Shown here piece after piece: positions 1 through 5,327 of a stretch of DNA of 6,561 nucleotides (within the stretch, counting starts at the first letter, position 1; each line of letters opens with the position of its first letter). The notes beneath the pieces were generated by a model. It saw only the letters and a program-made list of their open reading frames with translations, did not search any database and was not told the origin of the DNA. The stretch comes from Desulfotomaculum sp. (GTDB lineage: Bacteria; Bacillota; Desulfotomaculia; Desulfotomaculales; Nap2-2B), in NCBI GenBank assembly GCA_003445555.1, contig DMDI01000017.1:1-6561 (forward strand). Reading direction: 5' to 3'. The position numbers and the translations under genes were made by a program.

Positions 1-204
1 CCCGCTGTGCCTGCCCCATACGCCGCATAAAAAGCCACTCTCCCTTAGGCCCATGGTTTGTTCAAAGGAAAGGCCCAGCGCCGCGCCGGCCAGGCCCATC
101 AGGGCCGTAACCGGCGGCAGAGGCAGAGTTTGCTGAAAAGTATGCGTCTCCGGCAGGCGAAAAGAAGCGGTTGGGGCATATGCCTCAAGAGCAAAATAAT
201 ACAT
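1..204 (-). CDS. cas5: Cas5, type I-B Cascade subunit (N-terminal part, runs off the window)
   Basis: The first 68 codons of a Cas5 family protein are present, and the gene continues past the left edge. Cas5 binds the 5' handle of the crRNA and caps the foot of the Cascade complex. Seen: after the ATG at 204 the protein reads MYYFALEAYAPTASFRLPE, and then residues 21-45 carry the Cas5 signature THTFQQTLPLPP followed by a Gly/Ala-rich helix (TALMGLAGAALGLS). An N-terminal RAMP strand followed by F-R-x-P-E-T-x-x-x-Q-x-T-x-x-x-P-P is typical of Cas5 in I-A/I-B systems. The start has a ribosome site (AAGGTG, 6 bases upstream) that overlaps the cas7 stop region. The gap to cas7 is 10 bases, so the two genes are almost certainly cotranscribed and perhaps translationally coupled. 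Nothing can be said about the C-terminal half. Confidence 0.9.
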   Translation of the reverse strand, partial: MYYFALEAYAPTASFRLPETHTFQQTLPLPPVTALMGLAGAALGLSFEQTMGLRESGFLCGVWGRHSG

Positions 205-214
205 TCACTTCACC

Positions 215-1105
215 TTAATTCTTAAGGTAGTAGGTGTGCACCCAATTATCCATAACACCAAAGGCTTCACCCAGGGAAAGGGTATTTTTGGGAAGGACAT
301 TAAACAGCTCTTTTCTGCCCCCAAAAACCACTGCAAACGTTTCACTTTTAAAATCTTCTACCGTTTCCGAAAGCAGTTCCGTATTAATACCTTCACTGGA
401 AGGCAGCACCGACTCCAGGAAAATAGGGTTCTTTACTTTTAACAAAGCTGCTGCAACAAACTTGGGAGAGATATCGGCTAAAAACCTGGTTTGGCGTCCG
501 GATGACCAGAGGTTTTTCAAGGCAGTTAACAAGACTTTCACCCTTTTCGCCTTTTCCTCCGGCGGCAGGTCTTCTTTAAAACCTTCGCCTGATCCGACTC
601 GGTCCAGTTCAATCAAAACAGTCCCCCGGTAGATGCCGGAATGTATCTCGGTTTCGAAAATATTGGGTGTTCCTCCGGCAGCCACACTCATGTAGTTGGT
701 GCCGAAATCAAGATCGCCCATATACCTTTCCAGGGAAACCAGGGGCGAAACCCGTACCGGCGAAGTACGCTTCGTGGCAGATCCTTTTTGATTGTCGGCA
801 CCTTTTTCCGTCCCCATGAATCCGAACAGGTCGTCGTCAATATATTTGTCCGGCATCTGCCTGGTGGTAGCAGCCCCCTTGGAAATGGTAGCCGCGACCC
901 CTTCGGAAAGCTCCCAGCCCAGGTTGGCCAACTGATCCCGCAGTGCCCGCCGCACCCACTGGGCGGAACCGTACGGGTATTGATCCGTGCCGCGGGTAAA
1001 CTTTTTAATACTGGAGATATTATCTGCCTCTTTATCGGAACCATTTAAGCTGGCCAGTGATGTCTGGACCAAATAAGTAATGGTTAGCGCTTTTGCTTCT
1101 TTCAT
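215..1105 (-). CDS. cas7: Cas7 (Cst2/DevR family), type I-B Cascade backbone
   Basis: A 296-residue Cas7 of the Cst2/DevR family, a normal length. Several copies polymerise along the crRNA spacer to form the Cascade backbone. Seen: an N-terminal RAMP strand (KALTITYLVQTSLASLNGSD, residues 5-24), the conserved helix QWVRRALRDQL (49-59), DLFGFMG (92-98), RTSPVRVSPL (113-122), a central stretch around SVAAGGTPNIFETEIHSG (140-157) with the following strand YRGTVLIELDRVG, and GRQTRFLADISP (203-214). I start at ATG 1105, not at an earlier in-frame codon at 1150, because AAAGGGGG lies 10 bases upstream and the protein then begins at the family's usual point. The earlier codon would also overlap the end of cas8. 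The gap to the cas8 stop is 16 bases and to cas5 10 bases, so this is one operon. The reading frame is intact. Confidence 0.93.
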   Translation of the reverse strand: MKEAKALTITYLVQTSLASLNGSDKEADNISSIKKFTRGTDQYPYGSAQWVRRALRDQLANLGWELSEGVAATISKGAATTRQMPDKYIDDDLFGFMGTEKGADNQKGSATKRTSPVRVSPLVSLERYMGDLDFGTNYMSVAAGGTPNIFETEIHSGIYRGTVLIELDRVGSGEGFKEDLPPEEKAKRVKVLLTALKNLWSSGRQTRFLADISPKFVAAALLKVKNPIFLESVLPSSEGINTELLSETVEDFKSETFAVVFGGRKELFNVLPKNTLSLGEAFGVMDNWVHTYYLKN

Positions 1106-1121
1106 GGAAATAAATCCCCCT

Positions 1122-1439
1122 TTATTTTTTAGCATCGCTGATCGCTGCATTGAAGCTGTTCAAGGCAGCTATCATACAAAACTGCTTGAATTCCTGAAAA
1201 TTTTCGTCGGTTAATTTCCCTTCATAAACATCAGCCGGCACAATAAATTTAAACTCATTATCTTGTTTGTCCCTGCTCACTTTAAACTGCAGCCTGTTTA
1301 TCTGCTCAAGGAAATCCACCTTTTTCCTGGCCTTTCGCAAGGAGTAAAGGTCACCTTTTTTACCGTCTTCGCTTTTTGCCACAGCCATACCGATACGCCT
1401 GCCGAGAGCCACGGCCGCGTCCTGTTCTTCCCTGGTCAT
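1122..1439 (-). CDS. cas11: Probable Cas11b small subunit from an internal start within cas8b
   Basis: In type I-B, I-C and I-D systems the Cascade small subunit is known to be translated from an internal start inside the large-subunit gene. Seen here: an in-frame ATG at 1439, preceded by AAAGGA (complement of 1447-1452) with a 7-base spacer. This is a better ribosome site than that of cas8 itself. The product would be 105 residues, beginning MTREEQDAAVALGRRIG and ending at the cas8 stop. It is strongly helical, rich in Lys/Arg/Glu, and of the right length for Cas11. It would form the inner belly filament of Cascade and bind the non-target strand. Its translation would not depend on the upstream cas8 frameshift. 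The function is inferred from position, ribosome site and size; I see no diagnostic motif. Confidence 0.62.
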   Translation of the reverse strand: MTREEQDAAVALGRRIGMAVAKSEDGKKGDLYSLRKARKKVDFLEQINRLQFKVSRDKQDNEFKFIVPADVYEGKLTDENFQEFKQFCMIAALNSFNAAISDAKK

Positions 1440-2000
1440 GCTATCATCCTTTCTTACTTCAGATTCGTAAATCACTAAAAAGTCCACAATCGGCTTGATG
1501 TAGTTTTTATCCGACCCGTAGACAAAATTCTCCACCATTTCGAGAACGGACTTCCTTTTCAAAATCCTTTCGCAGATACGGTTGCGCATTAGGGTGGCAT
1601 TCTCATTCTTCTGTTGAAAGCCCACCAACAGGCGCAATACCTCCTTAACATTTACCCCGCCCTTCTCAACTAGGTCCAGCAGACGATAGAAGTAAACCGT
1701 CTCACGAAACGGCCATAGGGTCTTGACTGAAAAGGTATTGCCTTCCTTCCTAGCGTGCATCGTGTAAAACTCAAGAGTAGCCTTGTCCACAGCCAGATCA
1801 TAAAGTCTTTCCCAATCCAGGACAGCAGGCTCTTCCTCCCCTTTTTGATGCAATAGCACTTTTCTATACAAAGTATATAGAAAAGTAAAGGTAACCTCAA
1901 AACTGTGATAGAAGTAACCCTCTATGATATTTTCAAAGTTGCGATAGTAATTAGGGTCTTGATATTCGGCCTCATGGAGCGGCGTAAAGGCGTCCAGCAT
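1122..2000 (-). CDS. cas8b: Cas8b/Cst1, C-terminal fragment (downstream of a frameshift)
   Basis: This is the C-terminal 292 residues of the Cascade large subunit, in a different frame from its N-terminal part (2066-2611). The large subunit recognises the PAM and helps recruit Cas3. The frame stays open upstream of the ATG at 2000 to about 2068 and encodes LGFYYTSGDNIFAFFPYSSS plus FEK before that ATG. The ATG itself has no ribosome site, so it is very probably an internal methionine (about residue 205 of a 496-residue whole), not a start. The fragment is mostly helical and charged, with no CxxC pair, although the Cst1 family is named for CXXC-CXXC motifs. The last 105 residues are probably also made separately as Cas11b (see 1122-1439). 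Assignment to Cas8 rests mainly on its place directly before cas7-cas5, on size and on general family resemblance. Confidence 0.75.
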   Translation of the reverse strand: MLDAFTPLHEAEYQDPNYYRNFENIIEGYFYHSFEVTFTFLYTLYRKVLLHQKGEEEPAVLDWERLYDLAVDKATLEFYTMHARKEGNTFSVKTLWPFRETVYFYRLLDLVEKGGVNVKEVLRLLVGFQQKNENATLMRNRICERILKRKSVLEMVENFVYGSDKNYIKPIVDFLVIYESEVRKDDSMTREEQDAAVALGRRIGMAVAKSEDGKKGDLYSLRKARKKVDFLEQINRLQFKVSRDKQDNEFKFIVPADVYEGKLTDENFQEFKQFCMIAALNSFNAAISDAKK

Positions 2001-2065
2001 TTTTTCGAAAGACGAGGAATAGGGAAAAAAAGCAAAAATATTGTCGCCGCTGGTGTAATAAAAGC

Positions 2066-2075
2066 CTAGGGACCG
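2066..2075 (-). other. Frameshift site that splits cas8b
   Basis: On the minus strand the sequence reads GGT CCC TAG GCT TTT. The upstream frame stops at TAG. The other frame, read from the last C of the CCC run (CTA GGC TTT TAT), is open and runs straight into the C-terminal fragment. One missing C explains the break. GGTCCCTAGG is not a classical -1 slippery heptamer, and no stable hairpin is obvious just downstream, so a mutation or a sequencing/assembly error is more likely than programmed frameshifting. Confidence 0.75.
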
Positions 2076-2611
2076 TCCAACAGCAGGCCAGATGTAGTTA
2101 TATCCAGCTCATTATCGTTTAGAAATTCATCCATCGCTTCCTGCAACCAGGTATGAGATTCTGGCAGCCGAACCTGGGTGCGCTTTATTTTTTTCCCCTT
2201 ATACTCAAACTCCACTTTTTTATCGCTTCTATATGCCCATTTGACCGATGTCCCGGTAGGTCTGGGTGCTTTGTTGTAAATTATTTCGGCTATGCCACAT
2301 GATTTTTTCCTTGGAAAGCTGCAAAAACGGTCTTCTTTGCTGTCATAGTAGAAATTGTACGCCCGGCTATCTTCTTTCTGCTTTTTTGTTGAGATGTTGT
2401 AATAGCGATCCACCAGGATGTCATAGGCCCGTACAAGGTTTTTTTGAATAGAACCTTTAGAGCCCTCCAGAATAAGCTCATTATTTTTTTGTTGGACAAT
2501 CGCCTCTTTTCCCATTTCGTCCAGTATTTTTTTCAGACCAACCAGGCCCGAATCCAGCCAGAAATGACCAGCTTTTGAAAAAACCAACTTGAAATTATTT
2601 TCATTATTCAT
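2066..2611 (-). CDS. cas8b: Cas8b/Cst1, N-terminal fragment (ends at a frameshift stop)
   Basis: The first 181 residues of the type I-B large subunit. The protein starts MNNENNFKLVFSKAGHFWLD and continues SGLVGLKKILDEMG, a typical Cst1/Cas8 opening (a strand, then D-x-G-[LIV]-x-x-L). It ends at a TAG (2066-2068) just after LLLDGP. Adding one C to the CCC run before this stop (about 2069-2071) would give DGPLGFYY and join it to the frame of 1122-2000, for a total of about 496 residues. Cys97 and Cys105 are the only cysteines, so no CxxC zinc-ribbon motif is visible. The ATG at 2611 has no good Shine-Dalgarno of its own. It sits one base after the stop of a 10-codon leader ORF that has a strong site, so coupling is possible. 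The cause could be real decay, a sequencing error in a C run, or (less likely) recoding. Confidence 0.75.
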   Translation of the reverse strand: MNNENNFKLVFSKAGHFWLDSGLVGLKKILDEMGKEAIVQQKNNELILEGSKGSIQKNLVRAYDILVDRYYNISTKKQKEDSRAYNFYYDSKEDRFCSFPRKKSCGIAEIIYNKAPRPTGTSVKWAYRSDKKVEFEYKGKKIKRTQVRLPESHTWLQEAMDEFLNDNELDITTSGLLLDGP

Positions 2612-2612
2612 A

Positions 2613-2645
2613 TCAGTAGGGGCAACATATCGCTAAGCTGCCCAT
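2613..2645 (-). CDS. 10-codon leader ORF ending next to the cas8 start
   Basis: A short ORF reading MGSLAICCPY and then TGA. Its ATG at 2645 has the strongest ribosome site in the leader (GAGGTGA, complement of 2652-2658, 6-base spacer). An in-frame TAG lies directly before the ATG, so it cannot be part of a longer frame. Its stop ends one base before the cas8 ATG, which itself has no clear Shine-Dalgarno. This is the arrangement expected for translational coupling, in which ribosomes that finish the leader restart on cas8. It could also be chance or a relic of a lost gene. No function is assigned to the peptide. Confidence 0.4.
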   Translation of the reverse strand: MGSLAICCPY

Positions 2646-2829
2646 CTAGCGTCACCTCTTTCTAATTTGTTGGTCAGGTATAATCCTTCCCCACAGTGCC
2701 ATTGTACGAAGCGATATGCAGGCGGAGACTCGCACCTACACGTCACCTTTCGAATGCCGGCGACAGTATAAGGTTCCTTTTCTTTGACGAATTACCAAAT
2801 TAACCTTACCCCCGCGAAAATACTATTTT

Positions 2830-2863
2830 CATCCTTCATGGTACACTACTAGCAGCGTGGATG
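2830..2863 (-). repeat. Stem-loop in the cas8 leader with a competing alternative pairing
   Basis: Read as minus-strand RNA, CAUCC (2863-2859) can pair with GGAUG (2834-2830). This encloses a hairpin, ACGCUG / CUAG loop / UAGUGU, of six pairs including two G-U wobbles. The flanking CATGG (2875-2871) and CCATG (2841-2837) form a second 5-bp pairing that crosses the CAUCC/GGAUG stem but is compatible with the inner hairpin. Such mutually exclusive stems are seen in regulatory leaders. No known RNA family is recognised, and short pairings of this kind can occur by chance. Confidence 0.35.
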
Positions 2864-2968
2864 ATTTCCTCCATGAGCCACAACGATAAAGTTACAGCCA
2901 TTTAATCTTTAGCAAAAATAAATATGCTTGGGTTTTAATCTTTTGATTATTGATTTTAAACCATTTAC

Positions 2969-2993
2969 TCTGACAATTTCTGTCGCAGAAAAA
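2969..2993. repeat. Inverted repeat with a bulge, next to a T7 tract
   Basis: On the plus strand CAATTT-CTG pairs with CAG-AAAAAATTG across a TCG loop, with three extra bases bulged on the right arm. GGAGG and a run of seven T follow on the plus strand (about 3002-3008). The shape resembles a weak terminator for plus-strand transcription, but no plus-strand gene lies upstream. It could insulate the cas operon from antisense transcription. Confidence 0.3.
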
Positions 2994-3130
2994 ATTGGAG
3001 GTTTTTTTGTTGGGGGGCTCCGCCACTCTTATTCAAGTAGCTCACCTTCTGGTTAGCCAGATTTAATCATTTCTTGTCCTTGTGTTCATTGGCTTAGTCC
3101 TATTTACTTCCCCAAGCCTCGCCATTATCC

Positions 3131-3154
3131 TGCCAATTTTACTCTAAAACGGCA
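3131..3154. repeat. Stem-loop 29 bases after the PIN toxin gene
   Basis: On the minus strand TGCC-G-TTTTA, a GAG loop and TAAAA-TT-GGCA form a stem of nine pairs with a small internal loop. It starts 28 bases beyond the toxin stop codon. A U-tract does not follow (GGATAATGG comes next), so it is not a canonical terminator. It may cap the 3' end of the toxin transcript, or be part of the leader in front of cas8. Confidence 0.35.
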
Positions 3155-3182
3155 AATTTTATAAGAATTCCTTTTAGGCAGA

Positions 3183-3617
3183 CTAAAAGTTATTCTGAAT
3201 ACTACCCAAAGCAGCTAAAAAAGCGGTTAGCGGGAGGATTTGAATGCCTCGATATTCTCGTAGCTTTAACAGGTGTTCATCACCACTAACAATATAACCG
3301 GCTCCGCCAGCTTCAGCCACCTCAAGAAACTTATTATCGTCGGGGTCTTCCTTAATTACTGCAAGCTTTTCCGCTGGATTAACAAGAATAGCAAACTTCC
3401 TAAAATCTCTGATTGTTTCAGCAATCTCTTCATCGGTCATGCGATGGCGAGCCCGAACATGCTTGTAGCTCAGGGCCTTTTGATATTCAGACAAAACAGG
3501 CTCGGACACAAGAAGCTCGAACGATTCAAGCCGCCATTTTTCAAAGATTTGTGCTGGTGCGCCTTTTGGCGATAAGAAACGGCTGACAACTACATTGGTA
3601 TCAATGACGATCCTCAT
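3183..3617 (-). CDS. PIN-domain toxin (VapC-like RNase) of a TA pair
   Basis: A 144-residue PIN-domain protein of the 'putative TA toxin, PIN family' type, a usual full length. PIN toxins are Mg2+-dependent RNases that cut tRNA, rRNA or mRNA when free of antitoxin. Seen: MRIVIDTNVVVSRFLSPKGA with Asp6 (D-T-N motif), Glu44 in SEPVLSEYQ, DPDDNKFLEVA with Asp94, and SGDEHLL with Asp113. Together these are the four acidic residues that bind metal. The middle (about 52-75) is helical and charged, as in this subfamily. The ATG at 3617 overlaps the antitoxin stop as ATGA, so translation is coupled. The gene looks intact. It lies between cas6 and cas8 in the same orientation but is transcribed from the antitoxin's own promoter. 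Confidence 0.88.
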   Translation of the reverse strand: MRIVIDTNVVVSRFLSPKGAPAQIFEKWRLESFELLVSEPVLSEYQKALSYKHVRARHRMTDEEIAETIRDFRKFAILVNPAEKLAVIKEDPDDNKFLEVAEAGGAGYIVSGDEHLLKLREYRGIQILPLTAFLAALGSIQNNF

Positions 3618-3895
3618 ACGCTTGAATTGTGGGCACGAACCTCTCCCACCGCTTTGTTTGCTAGCTTATCAGCCTCCTGTGGAGTTAAGTTTGCCCGTTC
3701 AGAAACGGCACGTAACCTATCAAAAAATTCACTACGGGCCTTCTTCCACTGATCGTAAAGCTCAACGGGTACAACAACTGCTACCGGTTCGCCATGACGT
3801 TCCACCACAAACTGACTTCCTTTGGTGATAACCTCATGTAAGATTTTGCCAAACTGGCGCCGGGCTTCAAACGCTCCAATTATTTTTTCCATCAT
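3614..3895 (-). CDS. Phd/YefM-type antitoxin paired with the PIN toxin
   Basis: A 93-residue antitoxin. The N-terminal Phd/YefM DNA-binding fold would bind the operon's operator, and the C-terminal tail would wrap and inhibit the PIN toxin. Seen: GAFEARRQFGKILHEVITKG (7-26), the signature in which residues are recruited to N-terminal DNA binding, then FVVERHGEPVAVVVPVELYD (29-48), the classic strand-turn-strand of this family. A helical, charged C-terminus follows. I choose ATG 3895 because AAAGGA is 7 bases upstream. An in-frame TTG at 3928 would add 11 residues with no family match. ATG 3892 is also possible. The stop overlaps the toxin start by four bases. A sigma70 promoter and the palindrome TTAGCGCTAA lie just upstream, consistent with autoregulation. 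The pairing of a Phd-type antitoxin with a PIN toxin is well known. Confidence 0.88.
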   Translation of the reverse strand: MMEKIIGAFEARRQFGKILHEVITKGSQFVVERHGEPVAVVVPVELYDQWKKARSEFFDRLRAVSERANLTPQEADKLANKAVGEVRAHNSSV

Positions 3896-3937
3896 TCCAA
3901 CATCCTTTCTAAAAAGGACCCTAATCAATCTGTGTAA

Positions 3938-3947
3938 TTAGCGCTAA
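3938..3947. promoter_or_regulatory. Palindromic operator candidate, TTAGCGCTAA
   Basis: A perfect 10-bp palindrome sits between the -10 box (3955-3960) and the antitoxin ribosome site, covering the expected transcription start. Phd/YefM-family antitoxins repress their own operons by binding such palindromes. The assignment rests on position and symmetry only. Confidence 0.5.
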
Positions 3948-3954
3948 CATCATT

Positions 3955-3983
3955 ATTATCGCAAATAATCTGGTATTTGTCAA
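3955..3983 (-). promoter_or_regulatory. Sigma70-type promoter of the antitoxin-toxin pair
   Basis: On the minus strand TTGACA (complement of 3978-3983) is followed by exactly 17 bases and then GATAAT (complement of 3955-3960). The -35 is a perfect match and the -10 is five of six. Transcription would start near 3948, about 50 bases before the antitoxin ATG. The TA pair therefore does not depend on read-through from cas6, and this promoter could also feed cas8-cas7-cas5 downstream. Confidence 0.75.
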
Positions 3984-4044
3984 GAATCAGTTTGATTTCC
4001 ATTAAGAAGTAGGGGGGAATTAGGTTAATAAAGGGGTTAGGTGG

Positions 4045-4791
4045 TTAGATTATCTTCCTTACCACCTCCACACACCCGAACCCCTGACTCCCTTTGCTGC
4101 CCAGGCCGGCATCAACTCCCATCTGCAATAAATCCGGGGGACCGGTTAGCTTTAAGCGGCAGGTGTAACCCTTAATTGGGGTATCTTTGTACATGATTAG
4201 ATTAAATTGGGGGCGGCCGATAACCATAATTTTTATTTCCCCTACCGGTGACTGGCGCTGGTAAAAAGCTTCATATTTTTTGCGCAGGTTGCTTTCTATA
4301 AGACGGGTAAATTCACCCTCGCCAGGCTGAAAATAGCAGGTATATTTACCCCCTTCCGGCTTTAATAAGGTACTATATACAACTACCGGAGAAAGTAGGC
4401 GAATCTCTGCTTCTTCAGTTATAACTTTCGGGGTTTCCACATTAATACCCGTTACTTCAGCAATTTCTTCCCCTAAATAAATGACTCCTCTGGTTAACAA
4501 GTGATTGAGCAGAGAAGTGCAAAACTGTAACAAAGGCGAGGAAACCACTAACTTTAATTCCTTAATAAAAACTATTTCTTTATTTAGTTTATCCAGGCGG
4601 TATTCACCCATCAGCCGGGAGAAAGTAAACAGCTTAAAGCTACGCTGGCCGGCGGTAAAACCACGGCCATGTAAAAATTCGGCCAGGTCAGAACCAAGGT
4701 TGGTATATATGGCTGCCTGGACTAGCCGGTTATAGTGCAGGGGAAGCCGCAAAACTTCATTTGAGGGACGCAAACTTATAATTAAGTGCAT
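4045..4791 (-). CDS. cas6: Cas6, CRISPR pre-crRNA endoribonuclease
   Basis: A 248-residue Cas6 of normal length. It cuts pre-crRNA within each repeat to make crRNAs with a 5' handle. Seen: a RAMP fold opening with LRLPLHYNRLVQAAIY (14-29), then FLHGRGF (39-45) and RSFKLFTFSRL (50-60), and the C-terminal glycine-rich loop GLGSKGSQGFGCVEV (229-243) that defines Cas6. Tyr29, His41 and Lys53 are spaced like the catalytic Tyr-His-Lys triad known from Pyrococcus Cas6, so activity is plausible. AGGAAGG lies about 7 bases before ATG 4791, with a promoter upstream. The gene is intact, is first of the cas genes in transcription order, and is divergent from the MntA-like gene at 4950. The cas6 stop is followed by 149 bases before the antitoxin start. 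Confidence 0.93.
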   Translation of the reverse strand: MHLIISLRPSNEVLRLPLHYNRLVQAAIYTNLGSDLAEFLHGRGFTAGQRSFKLFTFSRLMGEYRLDKLNKEIVFIKELKLVVSSPLLQFCTSLLNHLLTRGVIYLGEEIAEVTGINVETPKVITEEAEIRLLSPVVVYSTLLKPEGGKYTCYFQPGEGEFTRLIESNLRKKYEAFYQRQSPVGEIKIMVIGRPQFNLIMYKDTPIKGYTCRLKLTGPPDLLQMGVDAGLGSKGSQGFGCVEVVRKII

Positions 4792-4810
4792 TGATTTTCC
4801 TTCCTGAGCA

Positions 4811-4839
4811 ATTATAATTAGAATTTAAGTTAAGGCAAA
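4811..4839 (-). promoter_or_regulatory. Probable cas6 promoter
   Basis: On the minus strand a perfect TATAAT (complement of 4811-4816) stands 20 bases before the cas6 ATG. TTTGCC lies 17 bases further upstream (complement of 4834-4839); TTGCCT is the alternative, with a 16-base spacer. The -10 is strong and the -35 only fair. The predicted start gives a very short 5' UTR that contains the AGGAAGG ribosome site. Confidence 0.5.
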
Positions 4840-4949
4840 ATGTGTTAATTTATCCTAACTTATTTATTCGATTATTTATGTCTTTTTCCTGCAAAAAAAT
4901 ATAGGATTTTATTTTTTGGGCGGAGAAAAAGGGGGTATGAATTATTACT

Positions 4950-5327
4950 TTGACAGCTATTTTTCTTTTTGGCTTTTATGCCCAGGGAAAACAGACCAGG
5001 TTAAGCGATATTGATCTGGCAATCCTGCTTGATTCAAATTATCCCCAAGAGGACTTTTTTAAGAAAAAGCTGGAATTACTGCCAGTAATAACTTCTATAC
5101 TAAGAACAGATGAAGTTGATCTAATCATCCTTAACTGTGCTCCTTACTCTTTAGCATACCGGGTTTTAAGCCAGGGGAAACTTCTTTATGAAAAAAAGGA
5201 AAGAAGAAGCCACCGGGTAAATTTTCAGGCTCAAGTCTATGTTGGCTACTTCGACTTTCAACCGGTAGAGAAGGTAATTCACCAAGGATTGCGCCAAAGG
5301 ATTAAGGAGGGTAGATTTGGTGGCTGA
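4950..5327 (+). CDS. mntA: MntA-like nucleotidyltransferase antitoxin, N-terminally truncated
   Basis: A minimal nucleotidyltransferase of the type VII (HEPN/MNT) TA system. MntA inactivates HepT by adding AMP to a tyrosine. Seen (125 residues from TTG 4950): LFGFYAQGKQTRLSDIDLAI at 6-25, matching the GSx10DxD motif with Asp20 and Asp22 kept but Ser replaced by Phe9. The third acidic residue is probably Asp57 in DEVDLIIL. NCAPYSLAYRVLSQGKLLYE and FDFQPVEKVI...RQRIKEGRFG are typical MntA tails. Homologues have about 20 more residues before the LFGS motif. Here an in-frame TGA (4938-4940) blocks any extension, and the only candidate start is TTG with a poorly spaced ribosome site (AAGGGGG, about 14 bases). 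It overlaps the next gene. The gene is probably inactive or impaired. Confidence 0.8.
   Translation: MTAIFLFGFYAQGKQTRLSDIDLAILLDSNYPQEDFFKKKLELLPVITSILRTDEVDLIILNCAPYSLAYRVLSQGKLLYEKKERRSHRVNFQAQVYVGYFDFQPVEKVIHQGLRQRIKEGRFGG

Larger units (their letters stand above)
2646..3182. other. Gene-poor leader between the PIN toxin and cas8b, with inverted repeats
   Basis: I find no convincing protein gene in these ~540 bases on either strand. On the minus strand there are only mini-ORFs: 20 codons from ATG 3125, 23 codons from TTG 3036 (with AAGGTGA 5 bases upstream), and 21 codons from ATG 2901. Several inverted repeats are present: 3131-3154, 2969-2993, 2931-2962, 2830-2863, and TAAGGTT/AACCTTA at 2769-2775 and 2802-2808. 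No tRNA or recognisable riboswitch is complete. The stretch would be the 5' leader of cas8-cas7-cas5 if transcription comes from upstream. No strong promoter hexamers for cas8 are evident. It could hold a regulatory RNA or the relics of lost genes. Confidence 0.5.

Noticed and set aside
234..1048. Plus-strand ORFs opposite cas7 (132 and 135 codons)
   Set aside because: They are antisense shadows of a clear cas7 gene, with no ribosome site and no family resemblance.
2000..2000. ATG at 2000 as the start of an independent gene
   Set aside because: There is no Shine-Dalgarno, and the frame stays open with sensible sequence up to the frameshift, so it is an internal Met of cas8b.
2680..2732. Cobalamin-riboswitch-like words on the minus strand: GGTGCGAGTC, GGCACTGTG and GGGAAGG in order
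   Set aside because: The conserved B12 box (GTCAGGAGACCTGCC-like) and the CCCGC-CTGT block are absent, the spacing is too short, and the downstream gene has no cobalamin link.
2931..2962. Imperfect inverted repeat GGTTTTAATC / GATTTTAAACC as a possible solitary CRISPR repeat
   Set aside because: There is only one copy, no spacer-like periodicity, no typical GAAAC end, and the organism's repeat is not in the window for comparison.
3896..3928. TTG 3928 as antitoxin start
   Set aside because: The extra 11 residues do not fit Phd/YefM proteins, and AAAGGA is placed for ATG 3895. The extension also approaches the operator and the predicted transcription start.
4937..4990. ATG 4937 as the start of the MntA-like gene, with a frameshift
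   Set aside because: Its frame reads MNYYFDSYFSFWLL, which does not resemble an MntA N-terminus, so a simple frameshift does not restore the missing part.
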